NCBI GenBank assembly: GCA_001600555.1
Contig: BCKH01000003.1
Location: forward strand, 3,738,099-3,802,098
Source of the DNA: Albophoma yamanashiensis
Taxonomy: Eukaryota; Ascomycota; Sordariomycetes; Hypocreales; Ophiocordycipitaceae
DNA: 64,000 nt
Direction: 5' to 3'
Below the pieces are notes generated by a model that was given only the letters and a program-made list of their open reading frames with translations, had not been told where the DNA came from and did not search any database. The position numbers and the translations under genes are program-made. Below, piece after piece: positions 11,736 through 23,166 of this stretch. The number at the start of each line of letters is the position of its first letter. Position 1 is the first letter of the stretch.

Positions 11736-13020
11736 GGTAGGAGGAGGTTTGAGCAAGAAGTGATAGCACTAAACGGAAGAAATTTTGATGATCGCAGGAA
11801 CAGTCTGGCATACTAGAACACCAAAGGACCGTTATTTTCTTATATCAACCCCACGGGCGTTACGGGTGCGGGGTTGTGAAGTGAGACGCGGGTATCCGGC
11901 AACAGGTCGAAAAGGTTGGATTGGTGCATATTAACCATGCGACGTCATTATGCTTGTGAGGCTTGCACAGGGAGAGTATCTTTGCACCGTTGTTGTTCGA
12001 TAGATTAGGCTTTGTGGCTCTCCAAGCGACCTGGTTTGCTCCTTAACTGCACTACTACCCTTTGAAAATGCAGCCAGACATATAGTGCAACGGTCAACGG
12101 CATATTGCGCATTGGCCTTTTGTCTGGAAATCCTAGATTATAGCGCACGTTGCGGTGTCCTGTAGAAACCAGCTCGTAGCGAAATCATACATAAAGGCCG
12201 GTTTGCTAATTATGTGGATGTCGTAGTAGCTCGCCAAAAGTCAATCTGACAGACGCACGCTAAACAAGGTTCACGGGTCCCTCCACCCCAATGCCCCGCC
12301 TCCGTTGCACCCATCCGACGCAGTAGCGAAGACCACGACACATCCACTGCAGACGTTTAAATCATTTTATCCCCTCACGTCCAATTAAAAAGTTGCTCAT
12401 GGTACACCTGTCCGGTCTCGTGGCTGCAGCTACTGTCAGCTAGTGGTGCGCTCGAGAATCCTGAGCCGAGGGAAGCCTAGCAGAGGTTGCATGCAAGCTC
12501 TCTTCTTCCTTCTAAGCAATTGACAAGTACCTTGCCCAAGAGGTCCTGGACATATCAATCCGTTGTTTGCTTTTATTCCCACTGTCGGCGTTAGCTCGAC
12601 AATAGCATAGCGAAAAAATGTCAGCTGCCTGTATCTGGTGAACTGTGGTAAGTTAAAACAGGGTATATATCTTATAGTGTTGAGCAAAAGACAGAGACAG
12701 GAAGAGGGAAGAAAAAGGCAGTGAGCTCACAAGACACAACCTCCGTGTTCGATTAACATCGGCATATCAAATTGACAAGAAGTGAACTTTGGCCCCTAAC
12801 ATATTTGGACAGCAGGGCCAGACCAATATGAGGCACATGGTTGAGAAGTTGCAGGCATGGAATTGTACTTGGCCTCATCGTTTGAACATGCAAAAATTCA
12901 TCCTCGGTTAATAAGGCGCCCTTGCCACCATCCGCCCGCACTCGGCGTGCCCCTCCATCACCGCATGCCCGTAATATAAAGACCGATCATATTATTATCG
13001 GCATTCAAGAAAGCATCAAA
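11736..13020. other. Intergenic, divergent spacer
   Basis: About 1.3 kb between the decarboxylase start (minus) and the metalloprotease start (plus), so it contains both promoters. No gene or repeat is recognised. Confidence 0.6.
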
Positions 13021-14224
13021 ATGGCGGAGAACGCCGTGAAACTGCTCACCAATAACCTCAATGACAAACGTATAGAAGATATGTGTAAGCTTGTGCTTGG
13101 TAACGACGATTTTGCGAATAAAGTCCAGCAAGTAAAGAGTAAGATTTCTTCAAAGCAAAGCTTGGCGCCAAAGCAATACTCATATATAGGGGAATTTTTT
13201 AGCTACCTTCGAAAACGTGGCAGCCTTTGATATTACCCCTTCGCCATTGACGCCGTACGACCAAGCGTGGCAAGCTAGGAAAAGTAATAGGGATGTGGTA
13301 CGTTTTTCTGGACCTTTCCGAACTTGAGGCTCTTCTGATGCCATAGCCTGCTGTACATTTACTCTATCTCGCATGGCGTGGAAATTGACTCGTCCGTAGG
13401 CTTTTTTCTGCGACGCATCGCGATGGTCACCAGTTGGGGATGAGAAGAAGGGAATGATGGCAAACGCGGCATGGGGAGGGCGGCAGATTTCTTACGGAGA
13501 GAGATTGACGCTGAAGTTAGATAAGTGCTACATTTCCTATGAAGAAGGAAAGAAAAAGCAGGAAGCAGACCCTAAAAAGACGCTCACAAAAGCCTCGACG
13601 CGGCGGTCTGATATTTTCGATGCAAAGCAATTCGCCGAGGACAAGAAAGCGCATTCCGATGCCAACAAAAAGGACCGAAAATACTGGGCGGCGACCACAG
13701 ACGCCAACAACATCGATCTCTGCACCTGGTACTGGCAATTGTTCGAGAAGCGCGAATGGCCAAAGATCGACGCCGAATCGATAAAGCAGGTTCAGTCGCC
13801 TGAGTACAAGGAACTTGCGAAGAAGCGACCATGGGAGCGTGAAATTGACGCTGTCGGAGGATTCTCGAAAACTATGATGCACGAGGTGAGGCCTATGGGC
13901 TAGATGCTTTGCGGACTCTCGAGAGCAAGACTGACTCGTCTTAGTTGACGCATACTAACCAGGGCGGCATACTGCACGATGTTTGACGTCAAGGCGATGA
14001 AGATACCTAACGTCGACACTTGCTATAACTGGGCGTGTGTTACTCAAATACACAGGGTCGACAATGCGGGTAAGTAGCTCGCCAGAGACGAACAGCAACT
14101 TGTCGGCAGACCTAAGTGCTAACCAAGGCGATATACAGATTCCGTCGCACTGCTGGGGGTGGCCCTTTACTTATTCACCCAGGGATATTACGTTAATGCG
14201 GACGGCGACATCATCAAAATATAG
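13021..14224 (+). pseudogene. HExxH zinc metalloendopeptidase (M35/aspzincin-like) broken by a frameshift
   Basis: Exons 13021-13138, 13203-13297, 13400-13885 and 13945 onward join cleanly. The fourth exon begins in the middle of a zinc motif, giving MMHELTHTNQGG, an HExxH helix followed by the GG turn typical of M35/lysine-specific metalloendopeptidases. Ten codons later the frame meets TGA at 13984-13986. Shifting by one base at the T3 run (13982-13984) restores an open frame with CYNWA and, after a further good intron (14070-14138), a typical family C-terminus with NADSVALLGVALY, ending at TAG 14222-14224. The simplest reading is a one-base T insertion in an otherwise intact gene, or an assembly error. 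No signal peptide is evident at the ATG used (13021). Neighbours are unrelated. I am confident about the HExxH core and moderately so about the family name. Confidence 0.7.
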
Positions 14225-14886
14225 ATGTATGGTTGCAACAGCCGCTTGAGAACTCTTGGAACAAAGACCTCAGAGCGGTCTTATTTGGGAAGTTAAGGGC
14301 ATTTTAACGGCGCCGGCCAGCAACCAGACCCGTCGTTCTACGTAGCCGTTCCACAATACTAGACGTGAAATGACCTTTAAAGACTGGGCTATGCTACCGA
14401 TAATGTCTATAACATGCATAATAAAACATCTTCGAATTCGAATTAGGAGAGCTCTTGGGCATGGGGCGCTGCTTCGTCTACTATTTTGCGCCCTTCCAAA
14501 CAAGAACCGCACCAACGGATAGGTATGGCGAGCAGTTCGGGAAGTGCCTAAAACAGGGGGAGCCTATAAATCGAAAGGTCGTACCAAATAGACATTCAAA
14601 GTCGTCTGTCATGCATCGGCCAAGTCAGCGCCACCCCCCAAAGGTTGAACTGGCTGCCTTGAAATAGCCACAGTGCGAGTTTCACGGTCCGCGGCTGGCC
14701 CAAGCCAGCCGATGCCATCCTCTATCCCCCACGTCATGCAGCACCCGCATGGAGCGGCCGCCCTTGCTCATGTTGGCCAGAAACCCCCTCAGGTCCCGAA
14801 TGTTGGTGCAATGGGCGCGCATAAAAGCCCGCATGGCCCCTCGCGTTCCAACGCGAGGCACTTGGTAGCGACAAATCAAGTCCTTC
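14225..14886. other. Intergenic, no gene seen
   Basis: About 660 bp between the broken protease and the 2EXR-like gene. Short frames only; no RNA gene or repeat recognised. Confidence 0.6.
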
Positions 14887-16078
14887 ATGGTAGCCAGCCC
14901 CCAAATGTCTGACCCTCAACTGCAAGCTCGGCTATTGCAAGCGCCGGCGGAGATCCGCCAGGCAATCTACGCACTACTCGCACCGAGCATAGTCCATGTC
15001 TTCCGGCGACAAGAAAAGTACTGCCTGTCACGATGCGTTACGCCAAGCCCGTGCCGTGATGACACTGGCTTTGAACGTCGGACAACACGCCTTGGCAGTA
15101 CGTACACAGACAAAGCGTGGGCAAATCGCCTGAGGTCAATATGGGGCCCGCACTGGAAATGTGAAGAGGTATCGTGCAGCAGAGACAGCGATACTGGACT
15201 CACGCCGCTGCTTCTTGTTTGCAGACGAATGTACGAGGCACATCTTGTATTCCATTCTTGGGATTCTGCTATGCTTCCTCCCTCCGAGTGTACTAACAAC
15301 AATTGCCAGGTACGAGGATGTGGCCGATCATATGACTGAGATGGCTACCTTCCATATCGCTGATATTGGCATAATCGAGTATCTGCTCCAGATGGATCCC
15401 AAAGACAGGCCTCCGAGGAACCTAGTAGCGGCGATTTTCCACGATATACATAAGTTGTATATTACCGCAAGGCTTCACCTACAAGTCTGCAAAGCAATAG
15501 AAGGAGCAACCGAGGAATTGGAAGCTAGATCATCAGCCGCCTTATGGAGCCGGGTGTGGCCTGCTATAGCGGATCTCAAAAGGCTCCGAACGCTTGAGGT
15601 TGAAATCGACCACACCGACCGGGATTCTTGGTCTGTCGCGCACGAGCGCGCTATCGTATCCGCTTTGACGCCACTGACTACGCTTCTCCAACTTAAGGTA
15701 GTCGTCATCCTCCCGAAGTTACATCCATTTTACGAGAGCCCGGACCGTCACTTCACGGAAGATAGTGCCGAGCCGCCCTTTACGATATATCGTAGAACAC
15801 GGCAGAGGTACCACGCCGTCGAGAACGTCGGATGCAAGGTCCGTCCTTCTCTTGTGACAAAGTCGTGCTACGACAAGTTCCCCCTTCTACCCGATTTCTT
15901 CGGGAACCCCGACTCCATGGGTAGGACCATGTCACCCGAGGAGGTGGAAAAGCTAGTGGAGGACGAACAGGCTAGGTGGAAGAGCGGCGAGGACGTGCAC
16001 CTACACATATTGTCTATAGGTGAACCTTATGATTCGGATTCGGACGACGGATGTATTTGGTGCAACCCCGAGGATTGA
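14887..16078 (+). CDS. 2EXR/F-box-like fungal protein
   Basis: Two exons (14887-15230 and 15310-16078) joined across a 79-bp intron give 370 aa; a second ATG at 14905 is equally possible. The N-terminus has the degenerate F-box-like helix typical of 2EXR-domain proteins (LLQAPAEIRQAIYALL), followed by LTPLLLVCRRMYEDVADHM and ATFHIADIGIIEYLLQ, which match my recollection of large families of uncharacterised fungal proteins. The middle reads as alternating helix and strand (LKRLRTLEVEID, LKVVVILPKLHPF), and the C-terminus is acidic, ending near SDSDDGCIWC. Such proteins are usually lineage-expanded and of unknown function; substrate recruitment to SCF ligases is a family-level guess only. Eight bases, GTACGAGG, are repeated exactly at the intron's first bases and at the first bases of exon 2. 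Confidence 0.75.
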
Positions 16079-17239
16079 GGCGATTTAGCAAGAATGTCTT
16101 GCTTGTACAGGCCTTTAAACCTCAACGCCACAGAGACTGACAGTGACAAAACCTGCTTGATCGGTGATTCTGGTGCCCATTGGCCGTTTCATATGCAGTC
16201 GGCCAGGCATTGCGCAATTGGTTCTCAAATATCATGCCGTTGGTTTCTATCACGCTGTTACCTCTCCTAGTGCAGCGTGGCTTCAGAGTTGATGCGGTTG
16301 GGTTACACGTTCAAGGATTCTAGGGCTCGACCGCGGCTGGTAGTGCAGCCAGAGGTGATGAAAGTTCTCCAGACACGAACTGCTCCTATCACGGCCTCAA
16401 AGCCCAGTGACTGTCAAGCATCATGTACAAAGATCTACCTTGACCTGTATAGTGGCGCCGTGGACTTGCCAAAAGCTATGGACTCATCCACCCCCTTGCT
16501 GAGTAGCGCCGTTCATAGGCGCAGCAACACATAGAATGGGTCGAGTCCCTATTGCAACCATTTATTAAATGAGCTAGCAGAATATAAGGAGCGTATATAA
16601 TTGGGCGATTGAGACGTTAAGAGGCAAAGTAAGACGAGGTAGCTTCCCAAATAGAGGGAGTCAAAGTCACACGGACTGGTGATTCATCAAATGTGAAAGA
16701 GCTGTGTGGGCTTTCACATCTCATCGCCCACGCTCAAGCATTGTATTAATCTGACGTAGGTACATACGTGATATCGGGTGGTATATTTTGTCGACTAGAC
16801 AACAGAGCGTTTGAGACCTTTGAGGTCGATTGAGTGACAGTATACTCATCCAACAATATGACCTGGGAAAGGTACTCCGGGCCTTGTTCTGCGACATGCG
16901 ATGCTGGCCTGCGCCATGCACTTCCTGTTCGCTCGTCGAAAGGCGTTGCCCGTGGCATTCTGTCGCTCCGGACTCGGGGGTCTAGAGTAATGCTTCGCAG
17001 GTTAGCCTGCGTCTCCGTAGCAACTCCAATCGAAGATCATTGTCATTTCAACCTCAGACAAAGTGAGAAGATTTTGGTAATGCGGTTGTCTTCAGCACAT
17101 GCCGGCATCAGGCCTGGGTTTCCCCCGTCCTCGCCGGTGCTTTGATGGCCCCGCAGCGTCATCATGATGAGGGGAATGGGGAACAGGGGATAGGGAGCAG
17201 ACGTACACCAAGAACATTCAGCTGTCGTCGTCGAGACGC
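16079..17239. other. Intergenic, convergent gene ends
   Basis: About 1.2 kb between the 3' ends of the 2EXR gene and RRP7. Short frames only. A tRNA-like stretch near 16540-16570 was examined and rejected. Confidence 0.6.
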
Positions 17240-18181
17240 TCACGTCTCGGGCCTGAACTTGCCCCTCTTTTCCCGCATGGCATCGACCTTTCTCCTGTCC
17301 TCCTGGAAGCGCCTCAGCAGAGCAGCCTGCTCCTGTTTCCGCCTCTCGCGGAGCTGGAAGCGGTAAAAGTCCTTCATCTCCGATTTCTTCTTCTCCTGCT
17401 TGTCCACCATCCTCTGCTTCGCTTCCTCTGCCTCGTTTCGGCTGGCGGGCGCAGCCCTGCCGCCGCGGGTGACGGTGACGAAGCCGTCCTCGTCGGGCTC
17501 GTTGCGCAATCTCTTGGCTAGCTCCGCAGCTTCCTTCTCCTTGCGATTGAACGCGTCGAAGAAGGCGTGCACCGCGGCCTGCGTCTCGGTCTTGTCGACG
17601 CGGCAGAGCTGCAGGTGCGTGGAAACCCAGGAAGAGCCCAAGGATGGTACTTGATCCGCAAGATTCTCGCCCCAGACGGGGTATTTCTTCGTCTTTTGGA
17701 GCTTGGCGATGGCCTTGAGCACCAGCTGCACGCTCTTCTCGTCCGCCAGCAGGACAACCGCGGTGGCGCTGCTCCTGTGCAATTGGCGTGTCCATATCTC
17801 TGGCAGCCGCATGGCCTCCTCTTCTCGCTCTCGCTCCTCCGACTCCAGATCTGCACGCTTCCGCTTCCGCGCAATGGCGGCTACCTTGACAGCCTGGGCA
17901 GGGTCGACGGGCAGCGCCGTCTTGGTCTCGTCGTCAAAGACCATGGTCTCGAAGCGGCCTGCGCCGACGAGGTCGGCAAACACAGCTCTGAAGTGCGGCT
18001 CTGTGCTGTCGGCGGGGATGTTCTTCAGGAACAGGCTTCTCGAGTCGTTCGGCGTCGGTACTTTGGGCGCATTTCGTCGTATTCTGACCTCGTGGATGGC
18101 TGCTTGAGGGAAGGAGGGAACGGGAGGCATGCGGATGGGGAGTACGGCGAATTGATCGCTCGCTTCTGTGGCGGGCGCCAT
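17240..18181 (-). CDS. RRP7: Ribosomal RNA-processing protein 7 (Rrp7)
   Basis: A single 313-aa exon. The N-terminal half contains an RRM-like region (SLFLKNIPADSTEPHFRAVF, near residue 50). The C-terminus carries the hallmark Rrp7 helix: FYRFQLRERRKQEQ, then LLRRFQEDRRKVD and a basic tail ending KRGKFRPET. In yeast Rrp7 acts in the nucleolus in 18S rRNA maturation and small-subunit assembly together with the UTP-C/CK2 module. A basic, probably nuclear-targeting, cluster RKRKR is at about residue 105. The gene marks the left edge of the conserved, GC-rich part of the window and is divergent from the DUF92 gene about 600 bp away. No introns and no sign of damage. Confidence 0.92.
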   Translation of the reverse strand: MAPATEASDQFAVLPIRMPPVPSFPQAAIHEVRIRRNAPKVPTPNDSRSLFLKNIPADSTEPHFRAVFADLVGAGRFETMVFDDETKTALPVDPAQAVKVAAIARKRKRADLESEEREREEEAMRLPEIWTRQLHRSSATAVVLLADEKSVQLVLKAIAKLQKTKKYPVWGENLADQVPSLGSSWVSTHLQLCRVDKTETQAAVHAFFDAFNRKEKEAAELAKRLRNEPDEDGFVTVTRGGRAAPASRNEAEEAKQRMVDKQEKKKSEMKDFYRFQLRERRKQEQAALLRRFQEDRRKVDAMREKRGKFRPET

Positions 18182-18793
18182 TGCTGGCGATTTTCAAGGC
18201 GACTCGTGGAACCAGCAAGCAGTTTTCGGAGTCGTTGAAGCAGTGTTGGCCGTGATGCTTTTCGAGCGACATGGACTTTCTCTTCCAGGCTAAAAAAAAA
18301 GGCCCCACTGGTTATCGATTGGCACGGTGGACTTCGCACTATCGCACTGTCCCGATTTGGGTGAGTTGGAAACAAACGGGACGTAAGTTTGCGGGATGCG
18401 AGCTAGAGTTCGCACAGTACGAGATGCAACAGCAGCCATTTGCATGCTGCGGCGGCGACGTTCAAACGAAGTTGTGGTGCTTTAATTCGCAGGTCGTATC
18501 GTTTATGAAAGCAGCAAATGGCATCTTCACTGGGCTGTTTTTGGAAGGGATCCCAGGCCTGCAAGGTATTTGTGTCTTTGTGCCATGCTCTGAATTGCGG
18601 GTCTTGCCGGCTGCCCTCCCCACTGGTGGCACCCGCGCGCCACGGGCGGGCGACGGGCGGCTACTGCTCACGGTTCCTGACGTCAAGTGACGGAGGCTGG
18701 CTTAGCTCCCAGAAGCTTGACTGACCTTCAACACCGCTGCCGACAGCCACCATCTTCGCCCTCCCAGCCCGTCTCAACTTCGTCGCCGTTTCC
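18182..18793. other. Divergent promoter region of RRP7 and the DUF92 gene
   Basis: About 610 bp containing both upstream regions. An A9 run occurs at 18292-18300. I see no RNA gene. Confidence 0.6.
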
Positions 18794-20021
18794 ATGAAGC
18801 CCATCATCGCCGTCCCGGCGACGCTCGCGCTCGTCTACCGGGCGTGGAGCAAGAAGTCGCTGACGCCGGCCGGCCTCGTCGCCGCGACGCTGACGGCCGT
18901 GGCGCACGCGTACCACCCGTGGAACCTTCCCTTCGTCCTGCTCTGCGTCTTCTTCCTCGCGGGGACACGGGTCACGCATGTAGGCTGATGCGCCGTCGCT
19001 TGAATCGCCGCTTAGCCTGCTAACCTTGCGCCAGGTCAAGGAAAATGTCAAGGCCACGTTGACGGTGCACTCGAAAGGCACGTCCGGGGGGGAAGGGCCG
19101 CGCACACACGTTCAGGGTACGCTTTCGCCTTGATGCCCCGGAACCGAAGCAATGGTTCACGTCTAACTATGCACGATAGTCTTTGCGAACTCGCTCATGG
19201 CTTCGATCCTCACCGTCCTGCATGCATATCAGCTCCGGGAACGAGTAGCCGCCTACGCCGACCCGAAGCTCCCGAACCCTGAAGGCACCATCTGCTTCTC
19301 ATGGGGCGGCGATCTCCTGGTCGTGGGGATCATTGCAAACTACGCCGCGGTCGCCGCAGACACCTTCAGCTCCGAGCTCGGCATCCTGTCCAAGAGCCAG
19401 CCTCGCCTCATCACGTCCCCGACGCTGCGGAAGGTGCCTCGAGGGACGAACGGCGGCGTCACGCTGACGGGACTGGCGGCCGGGCTCCTCGGCTCCATGA
19501 TCATCGTGACAGCCGCAATGCTGTTCCTGCCGATGTGTAGCCCGGGGGCGGCACCGACGCTGGGCGGCGGCTCGCCGTGGTCGCTGAACGAGCGCAGGCT
19601 GTTTACGGCTTTCATGGTCGTGTGGGGAGCTCTGGGCAGCGTGCTCGACAGCTTCCTCGGTGGGCTGTTCCAGCGGTCCGTCAGAGACGTTCGTTCTGGA
19701 AAGATCGTTGAGGGCGAGGGCGGCAACCGCGTCCTGGTGTCTGCCGACGCGGCTCAAGCTGCCGGGGGGTCTACGGTTCGTTCGGAGAGCAAAGCGGCTG
19801 CCGTGGACGACGAGGACACGGGGGACAAATACAGCATCAAGAACAAGCATCGCAGGGCCAGCTTCGGAGACAATCGGCCGTCGAGGATCGTCGAGAGCGG
19901 GTGGGACCTGCTGGACAACAACGACGTCAACTTCCTCATGGCGTCCATCATGAGCATCGGCGGCATGGCGGTGGCGAGCTGGTACTGGGGCGTGCCTATT
20001 GACGGGGTTATGAAGCTATGA
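18794..20021 (+). CDS. DUF92/TMEM19-family integral membrane protein
   Basis: Three exons (18794-18979, 19035-19116, 19180-20021), 369 aa. The introns have clean GT..AG ends, and the second contains a CTAAC branch site. The protein is strongly hydrophobic: SLTPAGLVAATLTAVAHAY and PFVLLCVFFLAGT near the start, WGGDLLVVGIIANYAAVAADTFSSELGILSK (the family's most recognisable block), GVTLTGLAAGLLGSMIIVTAAMLFL, a span with GSVLDSFLGGLFQRS, and a terminal span MASIMSIGGMAVASWYWGV. A charged cytosolic loop of about 90 residues precedes the last span. The family includes human TMEM19 and plant VTE6, a phytyl-phosphate kinase; by analogy a prenyl- or phytyl-phosphate substrate is possible, but fungal members are uncharacterised. 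Confidence 0.85.
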
Positions 20022-22912
20022 GGTCATGAAGCCATGGTGCATTCCGCGCGACGTTTGTTACGGTTGCGTCGAGCGTCAACGCGCACAGGCGCATCAATTA
20101 CGAGTAGATGAGGTTCGCTGCGCTTGCCAGTCCCAGGTCCACGTGTAAAGCTTTTGCCACGATGTGATGTGTCGCACAGAATCGTCACGGCAGCACGGGA
20201 CTACAGTGCAGAGGCAGAGAGTTGAGAGGGTGGTGACGTGGGTAAAATTTGCCCGAGGCGGTCAATGTCAATGCAACGGGGCCTCCGATGGCCGGCCTCG
20301 TCCCTCGGCGCATGGGCCGCATAGTTCCCCGGGTTTACTGTCACAGGAAATAAAATATCTCTATCACGGGGAAAGTCGCGCACGTACAGTACACATCGCG
20401 AGCAGCACGATGACTCCGAGTGCGCCGGAATCCGGGGTCACGACAAATCAGCGGCGCCCGATTAGAGGTCCACAGTCATCAGTCCACGTGTGAGTGAAGA
20501 AGGGGCATATCGCGCAGCGCCCCTCGGCCCGCGAGTGGCAACAGCCGCCTGGAGCGGCTGCGGGTAATAGGTGAGGCCCTACTCGGCAGTCTGTCGCGCG
20601 ACAGATCCAAGGAGTCATTTCGTGTTGTAATGCGGATGGGGGCAGAGATGGTTGGTGGGTGCGAAAAGGCGGAGCCTGGGGTGGTAGCCGGAAGGGTCCA
20701 ACGGGGTCCCGCCTCCGTTTGCGGGGGGCTTTTGCAGATCGGGACAGCCGACTCAGCAGCAGGACAGGTCCGGGGACGGCGCCCCGACCCCGAGGCAGGA
20801 TGCTGCTGTCTCTGCCTGTCAGTCGCTCTACGTGTGTTTGCTTTTGGGGCGGTCGTGGATTCCAATCGATGCAGAAATGGCGCGACGAGGGGACGCTCGG
20901 TCGAGCGGCGCAAGCCGACACAGTCAGACGCGGCGGCGGCAGAAGAGGCGCGCTGCTGTGCCGTACCGTACTGTACAGTACCCAAGTTCGTAGTATACGG
21001 CAGCAACAGCAGGGTCTCGCGACACAGCAGCGACCACCCGCGATGCCCCGCGGCGCGACCGCTCACCGCGACAAATGATTTTTTTTTTGGCTCGCAGTGA
21101 GCGATTTCGGCGCACCCGTCTCTCGCCGCTCCCTCGGTCCTTCGGTGCGCCCTGTCCGTGGCGGCGCAAGGCGAGCCAAGGGAATCATGCGCACGCGGGC
21201 CAATCAGGCGGCGACGATAAGGCTCGCCGCCGCCGGTTCCTCGGTGGCGCTCCGGATGGGGCGCAGACGGGACTCGAAGTCGCGCTCGAGGTACCTCTAC
21301 CGGGAGGATCAGTAAAGTGTCGAAGTCGCCGCCCCAGGCAGTTTGCGGCACGGGGGATGACTGGTGCCGAACTGGAAAAGAAAAGCACTTGCCCGATGAA
21401 GACAGATGCGCCCAGACATCGGACGACGCACGAGGGAAATGTCTGGGACGAGCTGCGTGTGTGCTCACCACCGGTCTCACCTGCGCTGACGTTCCCGGCT
21501 CCTGTGCTGGCTTACGCGCGCTGCAGAGCAGGTTGCCCAGCCAGCCGCGAGGTCCGCCTCCCCAGGGCTTTGATCCCTTACGAGTACACGCCGCAGGGCC
21601 TCCTACTACGTACCTAAGGTACATACCATAGTAGTTTATTGGGCCCCGGGCATGCTACTAAGTTAGGTACCTACATGCGTAAGGTAGTAGTAGTAGTAAT
21701 AAAGTAATAAGGTAGCCAGCCCACCACCACCTCGGCGCCGGCAGGCGCAAAAATAGCATGTGCTGAGCCCCCCAGCGAGCGCTGCACCGCCATCGCCCAG
21801 TGCCCTGCCCTGCGATGATACGAGCAGGGCCCAGCGATCCCCACGCCCAGGTTTCGGGGACGGCGATCTGATCCAGGCAAAAGGCGGACGAGAGGGTTCC
21901 AGCATGACGGCACCGCCCAGCCAGCGAAACAGGTTTGCGCCGTCCGCCGCTCGACGACGATCGCGTCCTGACGTCGCCGGGCCAGGCACGCACGGTTGCA
22001 TCCTGGCAAAGCAGCCCGGCCTGAGACAAGGCCTCCGGGGCACCCCTACGCGCGCAGTGCCGTGCTCGTACGTAAGGAACCCCCACCACGACGTCGCATG
22101 GCAACCCCGCCAACGGGATTCGCGCGCGTGCGCGTGCCTCTCGCCGCCGTTCCCTCTGGCCCGCGCCGCGCCCGCATGCAGGCGACGACGACGGGAACGA
22201 GCCCGCGAAGCTTGGCTGCGTCCGCCGTGCGACCACGAAGCCTGCACTCCGAAACTCAACGCCGTCGGCGAGCCGACGGGCTTGCCATCGCCCAGGCCAG
22301 CACGCATCCGGGCCGCTGCGGTGCGACGCTGAGACGGGCGGGCAGCCGTGGCTACCCGCGGCCTGGACGCTGGGGGGACTGCTGGAGTCGCTGGAGTCGT
22401 GGAGCAGCGGCGGAGGCGAGACACTGCGCGGGCCCGAAATAGGTCGCTCCAGCGCGGCCTGGACCCTGGCTGGCGGTCGGCCGGGCCCCAGGAACCGGCG
22501 CGCGAGCGAGCACTCGCAAACGTTCAGTCATATCGCGAGTCATAGGTACTCTGACGGCGGCAGTTGTAATCGCCGCCGGACGACTGGCTGGGGGGTGGTG
22601 CCTCGCACGATGGCGGCGCGGCACTCGTAGAGGGCTGAGAGGCGCTGTGCCTCGAGCCAGAGCCCTCTGCCCGCAGCGATCCTCCTCGGGGCAGCAGCCG
22701 AGCGAGCGCGGCGTGGCAGAGGCTGGCGTGGCAGAGGCAGAGAGAGAGGCGCCCTTGACGCGCCCGCCATCGCCCTGGCCGACGAGGTACAGTACATGGG
22801 TACCTCGCCGTGGAGCTGATGGGGCGCGGTGCAAAAGCCAATGACACGAATCAATGAGCGGCGCCCACTCACGAGCGCGCGCCGGAACCAGCGAGCCACA
22901 CCCTTGCAACGC
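20022..22912. other. Long GC-rich intergenic region
   Basis: About 2.9 kb upstream of glutamine synthetase. Long open frames occur on both strands (for example minus 20479-21624), but they are Arg/Pro/Ser/Gly-rich, low in hydrophobic residues and without family signal, as expected of GC-rich noncoding DNA. A palindromic TACCTAAGGTA lies at 21610-21620. Confidence 0.5.
21684..21712. repeat. (GTA)n/(TAA)n microsatellite tract
   Basis: Five GTA trinucleotides at 21684-21698 run into two AATAA-type repeats to about 21712, in otherwise GC-rich DNA upstream of glutamine synthetase. Simple-sequence tract; no function implied. Confidence 0.8.
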
Positions 22913-23048
22913 CTTATCTATACCCCGTCACAGGTACCTGATACGGGCTCGTCGCGGCCGGAGGCATAAAACCCTCGCCGCCCCGGGCCCTCGCCCTCAG
23001 GCCGCTGATAGACTCCTCCACACTCCCCGTATCGCAGCTGCTTTGATA
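22913..23048 (+). promoter_or_regulatory. GATA-factor site cluster upstream of glutamine synthetase
   Basis: Five GATA cores lie within about 135 bp, ending roughly 120 bp before the start codon: CTTATC at 22913-22918 (GATAAG on the minus strand), GATA at 22940-22943 and 23007-23010, TATC at 23030-23033 and GATA at 23045-23048. AreA/NIT2 GATA factors activate nitrogen genes, including glutamine synthetase, in filamentous fungi. Binding here is inferred from motif density and position only; the sequence around is GC-rich, so the cluster stands out. Confidence 0.5.
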
Positions 23049-23166
23049 CCCAGCTTGCATTCCTCCTCATCCTCGCCCTCTCGAGATCCTCGCTCTCGCC
23101 CTCGCGCATCCTCTGCATTTTTTCCCTTTGACGTTGTTGCGCTCGCGCACCCGAACCACCGCAGTC

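Noticed and set aside
13981..13995. Very short intron (GTTTGACGTCAAG) that would repair the metalloprotease frame
   Set aside because: Too short to be spliced (about 13-15 nt) and without a branch site; a one-base insertion is more likely.
16500..16556. tRNA-like sequence with GGGTCGAGTCCC and a terminal CCA
   Set aside because: The T-arm-like hairpin is present, but no matching 5' acceptor strand, D-arm or anticodon arm could be found, so it is probably coincidence.
17043..17795. 250-codon minus-strand frame overlapping RRP7
   Set aside because: Out-of-frame shadow of RRP7; extreme Gly/Arg composition.
20479..21624. 381-codon open frame on the minus strand
   Set aside because: Arg/Pro/Ser/Ala-rich, no hydrophobic core or family signal, several overlapping frames equally open. 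This is typical of GC-rich noncoding DNA.
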